Source: Streptomyces sp. NRRL WC-3742 (GTDB lineage Bacteria > Actinomycetota > Actinomycetes > Streptomycetales > Streptomycetaceae). Taken from it: 64,000 bases of DNA. Both the position numbers and the translations under genes were made by a program. Of the stretch, positions 10,383 through 19,888 are shown piece after piece. The notes beneath the pieces are model-generated. The model worked only from the letters and a program-made list of their open reading frames with translations. It made no database searches and was not told the origin of the DNA. The stretch covers positions 1-64,000 of the forward strand of contig NZ_JOCF01000024.1 of NCBI RefSeq assembly GCF_000720635.1, written 5' to 3'. Each line of letters opens with the position of its first letter. Position 1 is the stretch's first letter.

Positions 10383-10885
10383 GGCTCACGGCTCTTCGAT
10401 GGAGAGGGGCCGACAGGAGAGGACAACGCTGCCCGGGCAACAGGCCCGCCCACGGGATGACGTCGGTCCGCACCGCGCAGCACCGTATGTGACCTATTCC
10501 TTTCAGAGTACGACGGGCGCCGGGCCCGGCCCAGCGGCCAAGCCCCGAAACGAGGTTGTTCCCGCGAAAGGGGGATGTTCCGGCCCTGCCGGTGCGCCCT
10601 GCCCGCAGGCGATCGCGCCCCCTCCCGAAAGGAGGTTCCCTGGAGCTTGACTGAGCGAGCGGAGAGGCGCAACAGGCCCACGGGACACCGTGACCGGACT
10701 GTCATGGATCGGCGACGATCCGTTGCGACCGGTCGCGAACCGTGACGTCACACGCGTCCCACCCGCCCCGGGCGCATTGGCGCGCCCCTGCCTTCCGCCC
10801 GGCGCCGGACCCGTTCCGGCCACTTCGTACGCCTTCGGGACGCTCTCTGGCATTTGCCAGATGCATAGGCACCGGCGCTGGCACC
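10383..10885. other. Non-coding region upstream of the HAD gene with two palindromes
   Basis: I find no convincing gene in these 503 bp between the divergent stress-protein and HAD genes. There is a 12-bp perfect palindrome GCGACCGGTCGC at 10725-10736 and a 10-bp perfect palindrome GTGACGTCAC at 10742-10751. A short hairpin CCTCCcgaaaGGAGG lies near 10621-10635. Confidence 0.5.
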
Positions 10886-12019
10886 ATGCTCGGCATGCCC
10901 CTGCTGCTGTTCGACCTCGACAACACGCTGCTCCCCCGGGACGCCGCATACCGGGCGTGGGCGCAGGACTTCCTGTCCGAACACCACCTCCCGCCGGGCG
11001 ACCTCGACTGGTTCGTCACCCTCGACGGCGGCGGCTACGTGCCGCGCAGCACCGTACTGTCCGCCGTCCGGCGCCGCTACGGTCTGGACGCCTCCGTCGA
11101 CTTCCTCCACGCGCACTTCCGACGTGGCATCAACGCCCACATCCACTGCCCGCCCCGGAATCTGGAGGCGCTGAGGACGGCGCGGGCGGCCGGCTGGACG
11201 CTGGGGATCGTCAGCAACGGCGGCACCCGGGCGCAGTTGGAGAAGATCCGGCGGACCGGGCTGGGGTCGATGGTCGACGGCTGGGTCATCTCCGAGGAGG
11301 CCGACTGCGTCAAGCCGGACCCGCTGATCTTCGAGATGGCCGCCCAGCGGTGCGGCGTCGCGCCCACGGGGGACTGGGCCGCGCACACCTGGATGGTCGG
11401 GGACCACGCGCCCGCCGACATCGCCGGTGCCGAGCTGACCGGGCTGCGCAGCGTCTGGCTGCACCACGGGCGGCCGTGGTCGGAGGTCGGCTACCGGCCG
11501 ACGCTGAAGGCGGCCGGTCTGCCGGAGGCCGTCGGCCAGGTGCTCTCCGCGCGCTCCGCGCCCTCACCGCGTCCGGGCGTCCGGGCCGGCGTGCCGGTGC
11601 GGCGGCGAGCCGTCGCCGCACCGGCACGGGCGGCGGCGCTCGTCGGCGTGCGGACCGGCGCGCGTTCGAAAGTGACCGCCTCGAGCGGCCCGGATGCGCC
11701 CGTTGCCGTGAACACCGGAGCGGCCGGCGCCCCCACCCGGGAAGCGGGGCCGGGTGTCCGAAACCGCTCCGGCGGGTTTGCCCTGCTCGTGGACGGCACC
11801 CAACGGACCGCAGTGGCCGCAGTGGCCGCCGGATCAGCCGCTGCCGCAGCGGCGACGGGAGCGGTGGAGGCCGCCGGCGCGGGCCCGGAGGTCCGTCCGG
11901 CGGCCGCCGTGGCGCGCCCAACTCCCCTGCGTGCGCCCGGCGGTGAGGCCGCACCTCCCGCGCGCACCGTCCTCGTCGCCGCACCGACGACGGCGACGGC
12001 GGCGGCGGCAGCGCAGTAG
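10886..12019 (+). CDS. HAD-superfamily hydrolase with an atypical C-terminal extension
   Basis: Residues 1-215 are a HAD phosphatase: motif I LLLFDLDNTLLPR, motif II IVSNGG, the motif III lysine in ADCVKPDPLIFEMA, and motif IV MVGDHAPADIAGA. A phosphorylated small metabolite is the likely substrate. From about residue 225 the frame continues for 150 residues of Ala/Arg/Pro/Val-rich sequence without a recognisable domain. This could be a disordered tail, but a single-base frameshift near 11570-11600 that removed the normal stop is also possible. The start is ATG 10886 or 10895; no ribosome binding site decides. Confidence 0.8.
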   Translation: MLGMPLLLFDLDNTLLPRDAAYRAWAQDFLSEHHLPPGDLDWFVTLDGGGYVPRSTVLSAVRRRYGLDASVDFLHAHFRRGINAHIHCPPRNLEALRTARAAGWTLGIVSNGGTRAQLEKIRRTGLGSMVDGWVISEEADCVKPDPLIFEMAAQRCGVAPTGDWAAHTWMVGDHAPADIAGAELTGLRSVWLHHGRPWSEVGYRPTLKAAGLPEAVGQVLSARSAPSPRPGVRAGVPVRRRAVAAPARAAALVGVRTGARSKVTASSGPDAPVAVNTGAAGAPTREAGPGVRNRSGGFALLVDGTQRTAVAAVAAGSAAAAAATGAVEAAGAGPEVRPAAAVARPTPLRAPGGEAAPPARTVLVAAPTTATAAAAAQ

Positions 12020-12078
12020 CACGCACCCCGGGGCGGGCGGCCGTCAGAGCCGTCAGCCGTCCGCCATCAGCCCAGCCG

Positions 12079-12882
12079 TCAGCCGTCAGCGACCGTGCTG
12101 CCCGTCCACCAGCAGGTGTCGGCCCGGGTGGTGAAGCCGAGCTTGCGGTAGAGCGGTTCGCCGAGCGAGGTGGCGACCAGGGTGGCCGGGCGGTCGGGGT
12201 GGGCATGGGCCAGTGCGGCCTCCACCACGGCCCGGGCCACGCCCCGGCCGCGCCGCTCGGGCAGGGTGGCGACCCAGTACACCCCGATGGCCTTCCCGTC
12301 GTCGTAGGTGAGGCAGGCCCCGGCCGGGGCGCCGCCGATGCGGCCCAGCCAGCCCCGGAGTCCGGGCTGGTGCAGCAGCGCCTCGGGCAGGGCGACGCCC
12401 CGGACCCAGGGCTGTCGGGCGGGCAGCGGGAAGCCGTCCACCACCACCCGCTCGACCAGGGCGAACTCGTCGGCGGCCAGTGCCTCATGCACCGTCAGGG
12501 AGCCGTGGTCGTGGCCCTTCTCCTTCGCCCGCCGCTCGGCGTCGGAGAGGTCCAGCGGGCCGGGTTCGCGGACCATCACCGGCATGATCGGCATCCGGGA
12601 CGCGCCGAGCCGGCTCAGGTCGAGCCCGCCGTACGGGTCCTCGACGGTGAAGCGGACGGTCTTCCACTCGGCCAGGAGGTCGGCCAACTCCTGCTCCACC
12701 ACGCGGGGTTCGGCGTAGGGGCGGGTGATGACCACGCGCTGGGAGTCGTCCGGGGTGCGGGCGCAGCGGGCCGCCGTCCAGCCCGGGCCGGTGACGGTCC
12801 GCCAGTCGTGCGCGCGGGCCTGGGCGAGCCAGAAGGCGGCGGCGTTGTCATTGGCCTGTTCGAGCCGGCTGTCGATGTTCAC
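12079..12882 (-). CDS. GNAT-family N-acetyltransferase
   Basis: This 267-residue protein has a C-terminal GNAT domain. The acetyl-CoA loop is in LPERRGRGVARAVVEAALAHA, followed by the typical EPLYRKLGF strand. The N-terminal half (MNIDSRLEQANDNAAAFW) matches the substrate-binding part seen in streptomycete acetyltransferases of this length. The substrate is unknown. The GTG at 12882 is chosen because upstream sequence in this frame loses coding character. The gene converges on the HAD gene. Confidence 0.85.
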   Translation of the reverse strand: MNIDSRLEQANDNAAAFWLAQARAHDWRTVTGPGWTAARCARTPDDSQRVVITRPYAEPRVVEQELADLLAEWKTVRFTVEDPYGGLDLSRLGASRMPIMPVMVREPGPLDLSDAERRAKEKGHDHGSLTVHEALAADEFALVERVVVDGFPLPARQPWVRGVALPEALLHQPGLRGWLGRIGGAPAGACLTYDDGKAIGVYWVATLPERRGRGVARAVVEAALAHAHPDRPATLVATSLGEPLYRKLGFTTRADTCWWTGSTVADG

Positions 12883-13312
12883 GGCAGGACCGTAACCCGG
12901 CCGCCGCGCCCGGGTTCGGCCGCCCCGGCCCTGGCCGGATGAAGCCTGGGAGGCGCATGGTCCGCGTGCGTGCGCCCTCCTGTGCACCGCCGATTTTCGG
13001 TCAATTTCGTACGGGCGTCTCCCGCTTGGACATATCCGCAGCCCAGACCCTCCAGCCGGGTGCACGGAGGCCGGGAGCCCCGGGAACGGTCCTGCGACAA
13101 CCAGCCACCCTTGCCCCGGCCCTCTTCCCAGAAGGGTCGACGGGTGCCACGCTTCGTGATCGAATGCATCACGCCAAATTGCCATGTCGACATAGCGTCG
13201 GATGGTGAACTTGTCACAACGGTGATGGTCCACCCGATAGATTTCGATCTTGGCGAGCAGTGCCGCACCACCCACACCACACCACCGAGGGGGCTTGAGC
13301 GCCTTGAGCAGG
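12883..13312. promoter_or_regulatory. Long upstream region of adpA with palindromes
   Basis: These 430 bp hold no convincing gene. They contain a GTGAT/ATCAC inverted repeat (13156-13172) and a perfect 10-bp palindrome ATGTCGACAT (13184-13193). On the minus strand, TGGCGTGATG (13167-13176) matches nine of ten positions of the published AdpA-box TGGCSNGWWY. In Streptomyces adpA has a long regulated leader and AdpA binds its own promoter, so these are candidate sites. Confidence 0.45.
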
Positions 13313-15799
13313 GTGAGCAGGAGCGACGCGGGTCCTGACAGCGGCCAGGCGACGGCCGGCATCGCGGGTCGGACCGCGAGAAGCACCGGCACCACCGCCA
13401 TCGGCGCCACCACCCGTACCTCCGGCACCCCGAGTCCCTCCAGTCACACGGGAGGGTCACCGCACCTCCCGCATCCGGCCTCGCAGACCGCCGCCGGCGG
13501 GTCCGCGGCCGAGCCCGGCGGGCCGGTTCCGTACGGTTCGCAGCAGGCCCCGGGCGGCGGCCAGTCGGGGTTCGTCGGACAACCCGTCAGCCGGGGGTTC
13601 GTCAACCCGGTCCAGGCCCATCTCGGCGACCACCCGAACCATTCCGGCCACTTCGGTGGCAGCGCGCACGCCGCCGCCTACCCGGGCCACCCCGCCGCCC
13701 CCGGCCAGAGCGGCATCGCGGGCGGTGCGCCCGGCGGTCTCGGCCACAGCCCGGCGGGCACCCACACGGGCAGCCACCCCGGCGCCTACGCGAACGGCCA
13801 CACCGGCGGCGGCGCCAACGGCTCCGCCACCGCGCTGGCCGTGGCGCCCCGCAAGTTGTCCGGCCGGCGCCGCCGCGAGACCGTCGCCGTGCTGATCTTC
13901 GGCGGCGCCCCCATCTTCGAGAGCTCCATCCCGCTCTCCGTCTTCGGGGTCGACCGCCAGGACGCCGGGGTGCCCCGCTACCGGTTGCTCGTCTGCGCCG
14001 GGGAGGACGGCCCGCTCGCCACCACCGGCGGCCTGACCCTCTCCGCCCCGTACGGCCTGGAGGCCCTCGCCCGGGCCGGCACGATCGTCGTACCGGCCTG
14101 GCGCTCGATCTCCCAGCCGCCGCCGGTCGAGGCGATCACCGCCCTGCGCAAGGCCCACCACGAGGGCGCCCGGATCATCGGGCTCTGCACCGGCGCCTTC
14201 GTCCTCGCCGCCGCGGGCCTGCTCGACGGCCGCCCGGCGACCACCCACTGGATGTACGCGCCGACCCTGGCCAAGCGCTACCCCCGGGTGCACGTCGACC
14301 CGCGCGAGCTCTTCGTCGACGACGGCGACGTGCTCACCTCGGCCGGCACCGCCGCCGGCATCGACCTGTGCCTTCACGTGGTGCGCACCGACCACGGCGC
14401 CGAGGCCGCCAACGCCCTGGCCCGCCGGCTGGTGGTGCCGAGCCGCCGCGGCGGCGGAGGCCAGGCCCAGTACATCGATCAGTCTTTACCGGAGGAGATC
14501 GGCAACGACCCGCTGGCCGAGGTGGTCACCTGGGCGCTGGAGAACCTCAACCAGCAGTTCGACGTCGAGGTGCTGGCGGCCCGCGCCTACATGAGCCGGC
14601 GCACCTTCGACCGGCGGTTCCGCACGCTCACCGGCAGCGCGCCGCTGCAGTGGCTGATCACCCAGCGGGTGCTCCAGGCGCAGCGGCTGCTGGAGACCTC
14701 GGAGCTGTCGGTGGACGACGTCGCGCGCCGCTGCGGCTTCCGGTCGCCGGTGGCGCTGCGCGGGCACTTCCGCCGCCAGCTCGGGGTCTCCCCGGCCGCG
14801 TACCGGACGACCTACCGGGCCCGTCGGCCCGGGCAGCCGTCGCCCGCACCGGCCGGGGCGCACCTCGGCGACCTGCGGTTGCCCGGAGCGCTGCCCCACC
14901 CGTCGGGTGCGGCCGCGGCCGCGGGCGGACCGCTGTTCGGCGGTGCCGGGCACGGCGGGCACACCGGGCACGGCGCCGGGCCCGCGTACCCGTTCCCGGC
15001 CGCAGCGGGAGCGGGCGGCGCCGGAGCGGGCGGCCACGGAACGGCCGGACAGTCCGGACAGGCCGGACAGGGCGGCCAGGGCGCCCCCTTCACGCCGGGG
15101 CAGGCCGGGACGCCGGCCGCCGCCCAGGCAGCCTTCCCCCCGCGGGCCGGTCAGCCGTACCCGCACCAGCAGGCCGCGCAGCAACCGCACCCCGGGCAGC
15201 AGGGTGCGGGGCGCGGTTCGGCGCGGCCGCCGCTGGTACCGCCGCAGTCCGGTTCCGGCACCGGGCGTCCGTCCCGCACCGCCGAGCACGCGGCGGCCGA
15301 GGACGGCCACTCGCAGCCGGGCGCCCGCGGCCAGGGCCAGGGGCACCGCAGCGCGGTCGACCGGCCCGTCGACCGGCCCTCGGACGAGGCGGGCGCACCC
15401 GGCACGGGCTCCGGCGCCCGCGCCCACGGCGCACCCGGCGGACGGATGCCGGCCGCCGGACCGAGCGGGACGGGCACGGCGGGCGGAGCGCCCGGCGGCC
15501 GGGCCGTCCGGGCGCCGCAGGTACGGGCCCAGGCCGCCCCCGGCACCACCGGTGCCACGGGCGTACGGGCCACGGCCGCGCGCGAAGCCCGTCCGGAACC
15601 GGGGGGCGCCCAGGGCTTGCGCGACCCGCACGACACCCGGGCCCCCCGGTCCGAGGCGGAGGAACGGGACGCCCACCCCGTGCGCGACGGCCGCCAGGCC
15701 GAGCACCCGGACGGGCAGGAGCACCGCGCCGAGGTCGGCTCCCCGGCACCCCGCTCGGCTCCACCGGTCCCCGCGGCACGTGATCGCGCCGTAGGGTGA
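13313..15799 (+). CDS. adpA: AdpA, central AraC/GlxA-type developmental regulator, with very long N- and C-terminal tails
   Basis: The conserved core starts at [20 protein letters not shown] (about residue 178) with a DJ-1/PfpI-like dimerisation domain, which includes [17 protein letters not shown]. It continues with an AraC double helix-turn-helix (about 400-503, [12 protein letters not shown] and [18 protein letters not shown]). The leucine in YIDQSLPEE is encoded by TTA (14486-14488) in the interdomain linker, the hallmark of bldA-dependent adpA. Known AdpA proteins are about 400 residues; here about 175 Gly/His/Pro-rich residues precede the core and 325 follow it. High third-position GC suggests both tails are translated. 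The start is uncertain: GTG 13313 is used, TTG 13250, 13295 and 13304 are upstream, and GTG 13841 would give a short form. orn follows by 4 bp. Confidence 0.9.
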   Translation: MSRSDAGPDSGQATAGIAGRTARSTGTTAIGATTRTSGTPSPSSHTGGSPHLPHPASQTAAGGSAAEPGGPVPYGSQQAPGGGQSGFVGQPVSRGFVNPVQAHLGDHPNHSGHFGGSAHAAAYPGHPAAPGQSGIAGGAPGGLGHSPAGTHTGSHPGAYANGHTGGGANGSATALAVAPRKLSGRRRRETVAVLIFGGAPIFESSIPLSVFGVDRQDAGVPRYRLLVCAGEDGPLATTGGLTLSAPYGLEALARAGTIVVPAWRSISQPPPVEAITALRKAHHEGARIIGLCTGAFVLAAAGLLDGRPATTHWMYAPTLAKRYPRVHVDPRELFVDDGDVLTSAGTAAGIDLCLHVVRTDHGAEAANALARRLVVPSRRGGGGQAQYIDQSLPEEIGNDPLAEVVTWALENLNQQFDVEVLAARAYMSRRTFDRRFRTLTGSAPLQWLITQRVLQAQRLLETSELSVDDVARRCGFRSPVALRGHFRRQLGVSPAAYRTTYRARRPGQPSPAPAGAHLGDLRLPGALPHPSGAAAAAGGPLFGGAGHGGHTGHGAGPAYPFPAAAGAGGAGAGGHGTAGQSGQAGQGGQGAPFTPGQAGTPAAAQAAFPPRAGQPYPHQQAAQQPHPGQQGAGRGSARPPLVPPQSGSGTGRPSRTAEHAAAEDGHSQPGARGQGQGHRSAVDRPVDRPSDEAGAPGTGSGARAHGAPGGRMPAAGPSGTGTAGGAPGGRAVRAPQVRAQAAPGTTGATGVRATAAREARPEPGGAQGLRDPHDTRAPRSEAEERDAHPVRDGRQAEHPDGQEHRAEVGSPAPRSAPPVPAARDRAVG

Positions 15800-15803
15800 G
15801 TGC

Positions 15804-16406
15804 GTGAATGACCGCTTGGTATGGATCGACTGTGAAATGACGGGCCTCGACCTCGACCGGGACGCCCTGGTCGAGGTCGCGGTGCTGGTGACGGACTCCG
15901 AGCTGAACGTCCTCGGCGAGGGCGTGGACGTCGTCATCCGCCCGCCGGCGGAGGCGCTGGCCGGCATGCCCGACGTGGTGCGCGAGATGCACACCGCCTC
16001 CGGCCTGCTGGACGAGCTGGACCAGGGCGTCACCCTGGCCGAGGCCGAGGAGCTGGTGCTCGCCTACGTGCGCGAGCACGCGCCGGAGGCCGGGAAGACG
16101 CCGCTGTGCGGCAACTCGGTGGCCACCGACCGCGGCTTCCTCGCCCGGGACATGCGCGCGCTGGAGAAGCACCTGCACTACCGGATCGTGGACGTCTCCT
16201 CGATCAAGGAGCTGGCCCGCCGCTGGTACCCGAAGGCGTACTACAACAGCCCGCCGAAGGGTGGCAACCACCGGGCCCTCGCCGACATCCGGGAGAGCAT
16301 CGCCGAACTGCGGTACTACCGCGAGGCGGTGTTCGTCCCCCAGCCCGGGCCCGACGCCGACACCGCGCGCGCCATCGCGGAGAAGCACCAGGTCACCGCC
16401 GACTGA
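15804..16406 (+). CDS. orn: Oligoribonuclease
   Basis: Orn is a 3'-5' exoribonuclease that degrades 2-5-nt RNA, including pGpG from cyclic-di-GMP turnover. The 200-residue DEDDh fold is complete: [13 protein letters not shown] carries the first Asp-x-Glu, [11 protein letters not shown] the third acidic residue, and [19 protein letters not shown] the catalytic His and last Asp. The GTG start lies 4 bp after the adpA stop. In Streptomyces adpA-orn order is conserved, and orn is known to have its own promoter; TAGGGT at 15792-15797 could be a -10 for a near-leaderless message. Confidence 0.96.
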   Translation: MNDRLVWIDCEMTGLDLDRDALVEVAVLVTDSELNVLGEGVDVVIRPPAEALAGMPDVVREMHTASGLLDELDQGVTLAEAEELVLAYVREHAPEAGKTPLCGNSVATDRGFLARDMRALEKHLHYRIVDVSSIKELARRWYPKAYYNSPPKGGNHRALADIRESIAELRYYREAVFVPQPGPDADTARAIAEKHQVTAD

Positions 16407-16555
16407 ACCGGCGGAACCTCCCACGGGCCGTCCCGGGGTCGGAGGGGGTGCCCGCGTGAACGGCGGGGAAATCCTGGCGCGAGCACCCTCTCCGATCCTG
16501 TAGAGTTCTCTCTGTCGGCACGGGAACGCGGGAGCGGGAACGGGTCGGACAGATG

Positions 16556-16631
16556 GTGGGTATAGCTCAGTTGGTAGAGCACCTGGTTGTGGTCCAGGTG
16601 GCCGCGGGTTCGAGTCCCGTTACTCACCCCA
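16556..16631 (+). tRNA. tRNA-His (GTG anticodon)
   Basis: The cloverleaf has acceptor GTGGGTA/TACTCAC and anticodon loop TTGTGGT. The T-loop is GGTTCGAGTCC. CCA is encoded at 16629-16631. A G at 16555 can serve as the histidine-specific G-1 opposite C73 (16628). Confidence 0.97.
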
Positions 16632-16633
16632 GA

Positions 16634-16680
16634 GCCTGAGGGGCCGATCTCTTCAAGAGATCGGCCCCTCAGGCGTTTTC
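16634..16680 (+). terminator. Terminator after tRNA-His
   Basis: A nearly perfect 20-bp inverted repeat (16634-16653 with 16655-16674) is followed by GTTTTC. It sits 2 bp after the tRNA 3' end. Confidence 0.85.
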
Positions 16681-16805
16681 GCGTTCCCGCCGGTCCGCGC
16701 GGCCCCAAGTCCGGTTCCCCGTCCGACTCCCCGCAGGCCCGTGCCGCTCCGATTGTTCGAGGTCACCCCTGCCGCCGGATGCTACCGGCTAGTAACATCG
16801 TCGCC

Positions 16806-17252
16806 ATGACCACACCTACGATCGGCCAGATGCTCGACGCCACCGTGCCGATGGCGCACACCCTCAAGCTCGAGTACCTGGAGACCACCCCCGAGCGCGC
16901 CGTGCTCCGGCTGCCCGACCAGGCCGAGTACCACAACCACGTCGGCGGCCCGCACGCCGGCGCGATGTTCACCCTCGCCGAGTCCGCCAGCGGCTGCATC
17001 GTGCTCGCCGCCTTCGGCGACCAGCTCTCCCGCGCCGTGCCGCTGGCCGTGAACGCCGAAATCGCGTACAAGAAGCTCGCCATGGGCGAGGTCACCGCCA
17101 CCGCCGTCCTCGGCCGCCCGGCCGCCGAGGTCGTCGCCGAACTGGACGAGGGCGGCCGCCCCGAGTTCCCCGTCACCGTCGAGATCACCCGCGCCGACGG
17201 CGCCGTCACCGGAGTGATGACGGTCACCTGGACGCTGCGCCCCAACTCCTGA
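16806..17252 (+). CDS. Hotdog-fold thioesterase (DUF4442/PaaI-like)
   Basis: This 148-residue single-domain protein resembles hotdog-fold acyl-CoA thioesterases: HNHVGGPHAGAMFTLAESASG holds the glycine-rich segment near the active site on the long helix. The physiological acyl-CoA is unknown. The start is ATG 16806. The preceding TAGTAACAT could be a -10 that places transcription start near the ATG, as in leaderless genes. Confidence 0.8.
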   Translation: MTTPTIGQMLDATVPMAHTLKLEYLETTPERAVLRLPDQAEYHNHVGGPHAGAMFTLAESASGCIVLAAFGDQLSRAVPLAVNAEIAYKKLAMGEVTATAVLGRPAAEVVAELDEGGRPEFPVTVEITRADGAVTGVMTVTWTLRPNS

Positions 17253-17340
17253 CCCCAACTCATGACCCCCAACTCATGACCGGAGTACGGCCGGTGGCCC
17301 CGCGAGCAGAACTCCCGGGCCACCGGTGCGACGGCCGTCC

Positions 17341-18156
17341 GTGACCTGGGACGCCCACGGATCGTTCTCGACTCACGTGCGAGCCAATCAAGCGGACCAG
17401 CCCGAAGCCACGCCGACCGTCAGCGGCACCGCCGCGGGCACGGGCCTTCGGCGCGGGATCGGCCGGTGGCTGCCCCGCCCCCGCGCCGTCGCCGCCGGCG
17501 GGGCGCTGATCGCACAGCTCTGGGGCTTCGGCGGGGCCGTCGCGTCCGCCGCCAACGCCGAACCGCCCCGGGACCGGAACCACCCGGCCGTCCGCCGGGC
17601 ACCCCAGGGCGGCGTCGAAGCGCCCGGCGAGGACGCCGTCGGTACGGTCGGCGGCGTCCTGAACGAGCGCATCCGCTCCGGCGGACTCCCCCTGCCCGGT
17701 CAGCAGGCCGCGCTCCCCGACGCGCTCCCCGACGCGTTCGCCCTCGCCTCCGGCCTGCTCCCCACCGTCCCCGCCCAGGCCCGGCCCGCCGAGACCCGCG
17801 CCTCCCGGAACGGCGAACCGGCGGCCCCGCCCACCGTCACCCGGCAGCGCGGCACCGCCGAACGGCCGCGCGAGGCGCGGCAGCCCGCCGAGGTCCGCAC
17901 GGAGGCGACGCCGACGGCCGGCGCGAGCGGGACGGCCACCGCGGCGCCCGGAGCCGTCGCCGGACAGGCGGTGGTCGGTGACGTCGCGAGCGGCGGCGGG
18001 TCGCCGGAGGCGATCGCGCTCACGGACACTGCGACGGTCACCGAGATCGGGGACGGCTCCGCCACCGCGATCGCCGTCCTCGCCCCCATCGGCGCCGGGC
18101 TGCTGCTCACCGGCGCGGCCATGTGCAAGCACCGCGGGCTGCCCCGCGGGCACTAG
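17341..18156 (+). CDS. Secreted or surface-anchored protein of unknown function
   Basis: This protein of about 271 residues is not recognised. It has an Arg-rich n-region and hydrophobic segment (RPRAVAAGGALIAQLWGFGG) ending in ASA-type cleavage residues, then about 170 residues of Pro/Ala/Arg/Glu-rich low complexity. A C-terminal hydrophobic helix (TAIAVLAPIGAGLLLTGAAM) is followed by a basic tail. This fits an exported protein retained at the membrane. GTG 17341, 17326 and 17377 are possible starts and none has a strong ribosome binding site. Confidence 0.6.
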   Translation: MTWDAHGSFSTHVRANQADQPEATPTVSGTAAGTGLRRGIGRWLPRPRAVAAGGALIAQLWGFGGAVASAANAEPPRDRNHPAVRRAPQGGVEAPGEDAVGTVGGVLNERIRSGGLPLPGQQAALPDALPDAFALASGLLPTVPAQARPAETRASRNGEPAAPPTVTRQRGTAERPREARQPAEVRTEATPTAGASGTATAAPGAVAGQAVVGDVASGGGSPEAIALTDTATVTEIGDGSATAIAVLAPIGAGLLLTGAAMCKHRGLPRGH

Positions 18157-18200
18157 AGCCTGTCGGGCACTGGACCGGCCGACGACGGCGGCGAGTTGCG

Positions 18201-19106
18201 TCAGCGGAAGACGCCCGGGGGTGGGGCGGGTGACGGGGCGGCTGTCGCGTCGGTGGCCGGGGTGGCGCCGGCGGTGAAGGAGAGGAGGGCGGGGCCGTGG
18301 TCGACGCGCGCGTGGGCGGGGTCGGAGGCGGCGCGGCGGGTGAGGTCGGGGATGGGGAGGGGGGTGTGGGCGGCGGCGAGGACGAGGTTGCCGAAGCGTT
18401 TGCCGCGGAGGACGGCGGGGTCGGCGATGAGGCAGAGTTCGGGGAAGACCGCGGCGAGGGTGGCGACCTGGGAGCGGGCGAAGGGCAGGGCGGCGCCGTC
18501 GGCGATGTTGGCGGTGTACCAGCCGCCGGGGGCGAGGGCACGGGCGGCGAGGGTGGTGAACTCGACGGTGGTGCAGTGGGCGGGGGTGCGGGCGCCGGAG
18601 AAGACGTCGGTGATGACGAGGTCGACGCTGGCCTCGGGGGTGCGTTCCAGGACGCTGCGGGCGTCGGCTCCGCGCACCTTGATCTGCCAGCCGCGGTCCA
18701 GGGGCAGTTCGGTGCGGACGAGTTCGGTGAGCGCGGTGTCGATCTCGGCGACCTGCTGGCGCGAGCGCGGCCGGGTGGCGGCGACGTAGCGGGCCAGGGT
18801 GAGGGCGCCGCCGCCGAGGTGCAGGACGGTGAGGGGGCGGCCGGGCGGGGCGGCGAGGTCGATGAGGTGGCCGAGGCGGCGCTGGTACTCGAAGCCGAGG
18901 TGGGTGGGGTCGGCGAGGTCGACGAGCGACTGCGGGGCGCCGTCGATCAGGAGGGTCCAGGCGGAGGGGCGGTCCCGGTCGGGGCGCAGTTCGGCCTGGC
19001 CTGAGCCGACCGTACGGGTGAGGGGCCCCTGGGCGTGGGTGCGGCCGCCCGGCCCGGTGGTGTCGGCGCTCTCGCCGCCGCGTGCGGCCCTGCTGCTTCG
19101 TCCCAT
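18201..19106 (-). CDS. Spermidine synthase-like SAM-dependent protein
   Basis: This 301-residue protein has the Rossmann methyltransferase-like core of spermine/spermidine synthases. It shows TVLHLGGGALTLARYVAA (cofactor loop), QQVAEIDTALTELVR, GADARSVLERT and VDLVITDVFSGARTP. Many actinobacterial members of this fold lack demonstrated polyamine activity, so the reaction is uncertain. Thirty-five residues of disordered sequence precede the domain. A TAATCG element 5 nt upstream suggests a near-leaderless message. Confidence 0.75.
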   Translation of the reverse strand: MGRSSRAARGGESADTTGPGGRTHAQGPLTRTVGSGQAELRPDRDRPSAWTLLIDGAPQSLVDLADPTHLGFEYQRRLGHLIDLAAPPGRPLTVLHLGGGALTLARYVAATRPRSRQQVAEIDTALTELVRTELPLDRGWQIKVRGADARSVLERTPEASVDLVITDVFSGARTPAHCTTVEFTTLAARALAPGGWYTANIADGAALPFARSQVATLAAVFPELCLIADPAVLRGKRFGNLVLAAAHTPLPIPDLTRRAASDPAHARVDHGPALLSFTAGATPATDATAAPSPAPPPGVFR

Positions 19107-19145
19107 GAGGACGATTATCGCCGTAAGGAAGGAACGACCCGCAGG

Positions 19146-19619
19146 TCAGAACGGCCCGAGGCCGCCCGCGGTGAGCGTGCAGGCGGCCTCGCAGAGGGCG
19201 GAGCGCAGGACCCAGGCGTCGGTGGGCCGGACGGTGAGGGCGGCGCCGGTCGGGGGGACGACCCAGCGCGGGTCGGTGGCGGGGGGCAGGAGGGCGCCGG
19301 CCGTACAGGAGCTGCCGGGCAGGTGCCAGGTCTCGGCGGTGCCGCCGGGGACGAGGAAGGCGACGGTGCTGCCGTTGCGGCTCTGGAGGACGGTGCCGCA
19401 GGCGCGGCGCAGGCGCAGGATGTCGACGGCTTCGAGGCCGTGCCGAAGGGCGACGGTCACGGTGTCGCAGCTGGTGACCGGGCAGCTCTGCTCGCGGGAG
19501 GCTCGGCCGCCGTCGACCGGCCCCCGGCCGGGGATCCGGTCCTCGGCGGGGTCGGGGAGAAGGGCGGGGGCGGCGGCGTGCACGCGCCCGGGGCGGTACG
19601 GCAGTCCGGTGGCCATCAT
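19146..19619 (-). CDS. Small protein resembling the C-terminal half of streptomycete Prim-Pol-like proteins
   Basis: This 157-residue protein starts at tandem ATG codons (19619 and 19616) with GGAGGAGGG upstream. The segment around RNGSTVAFLVPGGTAETWHLPG resembles GRTLLFVQPGAAPRLRRLL of the 27629-28291 gene, which suggests both belong to the family annotated as bifunctional primase/polymerase N-terminal proteins. Catalytic residues cannot be identified, so primase activity should not be assumed. Confidence 0.5.
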   Translation of the reverse strand: MMATGLPYRPGRVHAAAPALLPDPAEDRIPGRGPVDGGRASREQSCPVTSCDTVTVALRHGLEAVDILRLRRACGTVLQSRNGSTVAFLVPGGTAETWHLPGSSCTAGALLPPATDPRWVVPPTGAALTVRPTDAWVLRSALCEAACTLTAGGLGPF

Positions 19620-19888
19620 CGGCCCTCCTCCATGTACCTCGACCGGGTACCTCGTCGGATCGGAAGCACCGCCGCAGGGTGGGGGCCGCCGGGGACGGCG
19701 GTGCGGGCGAGGCTTTCCACGTATCAGGACAACGCGGCAGTGCGCCCGAAGGCCACGGGGCGCCTTACAGCAAGGCATGGCATTTCATGGCGGATTACCC
19801 GTAACTTCGCCCGTTTCCTCCCGTATTGCCCGCACATCTCCCGCGAACCGAATGTGCCCGCCCGGTGACTCCGAGTACTGTCGGCGCC

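Noticed and set aside
12970..13338. 122-codon frame upstream of adpA
   Set aside because: No coding-like codon bias or recognisable domain; it covers the regulatory palindromes.
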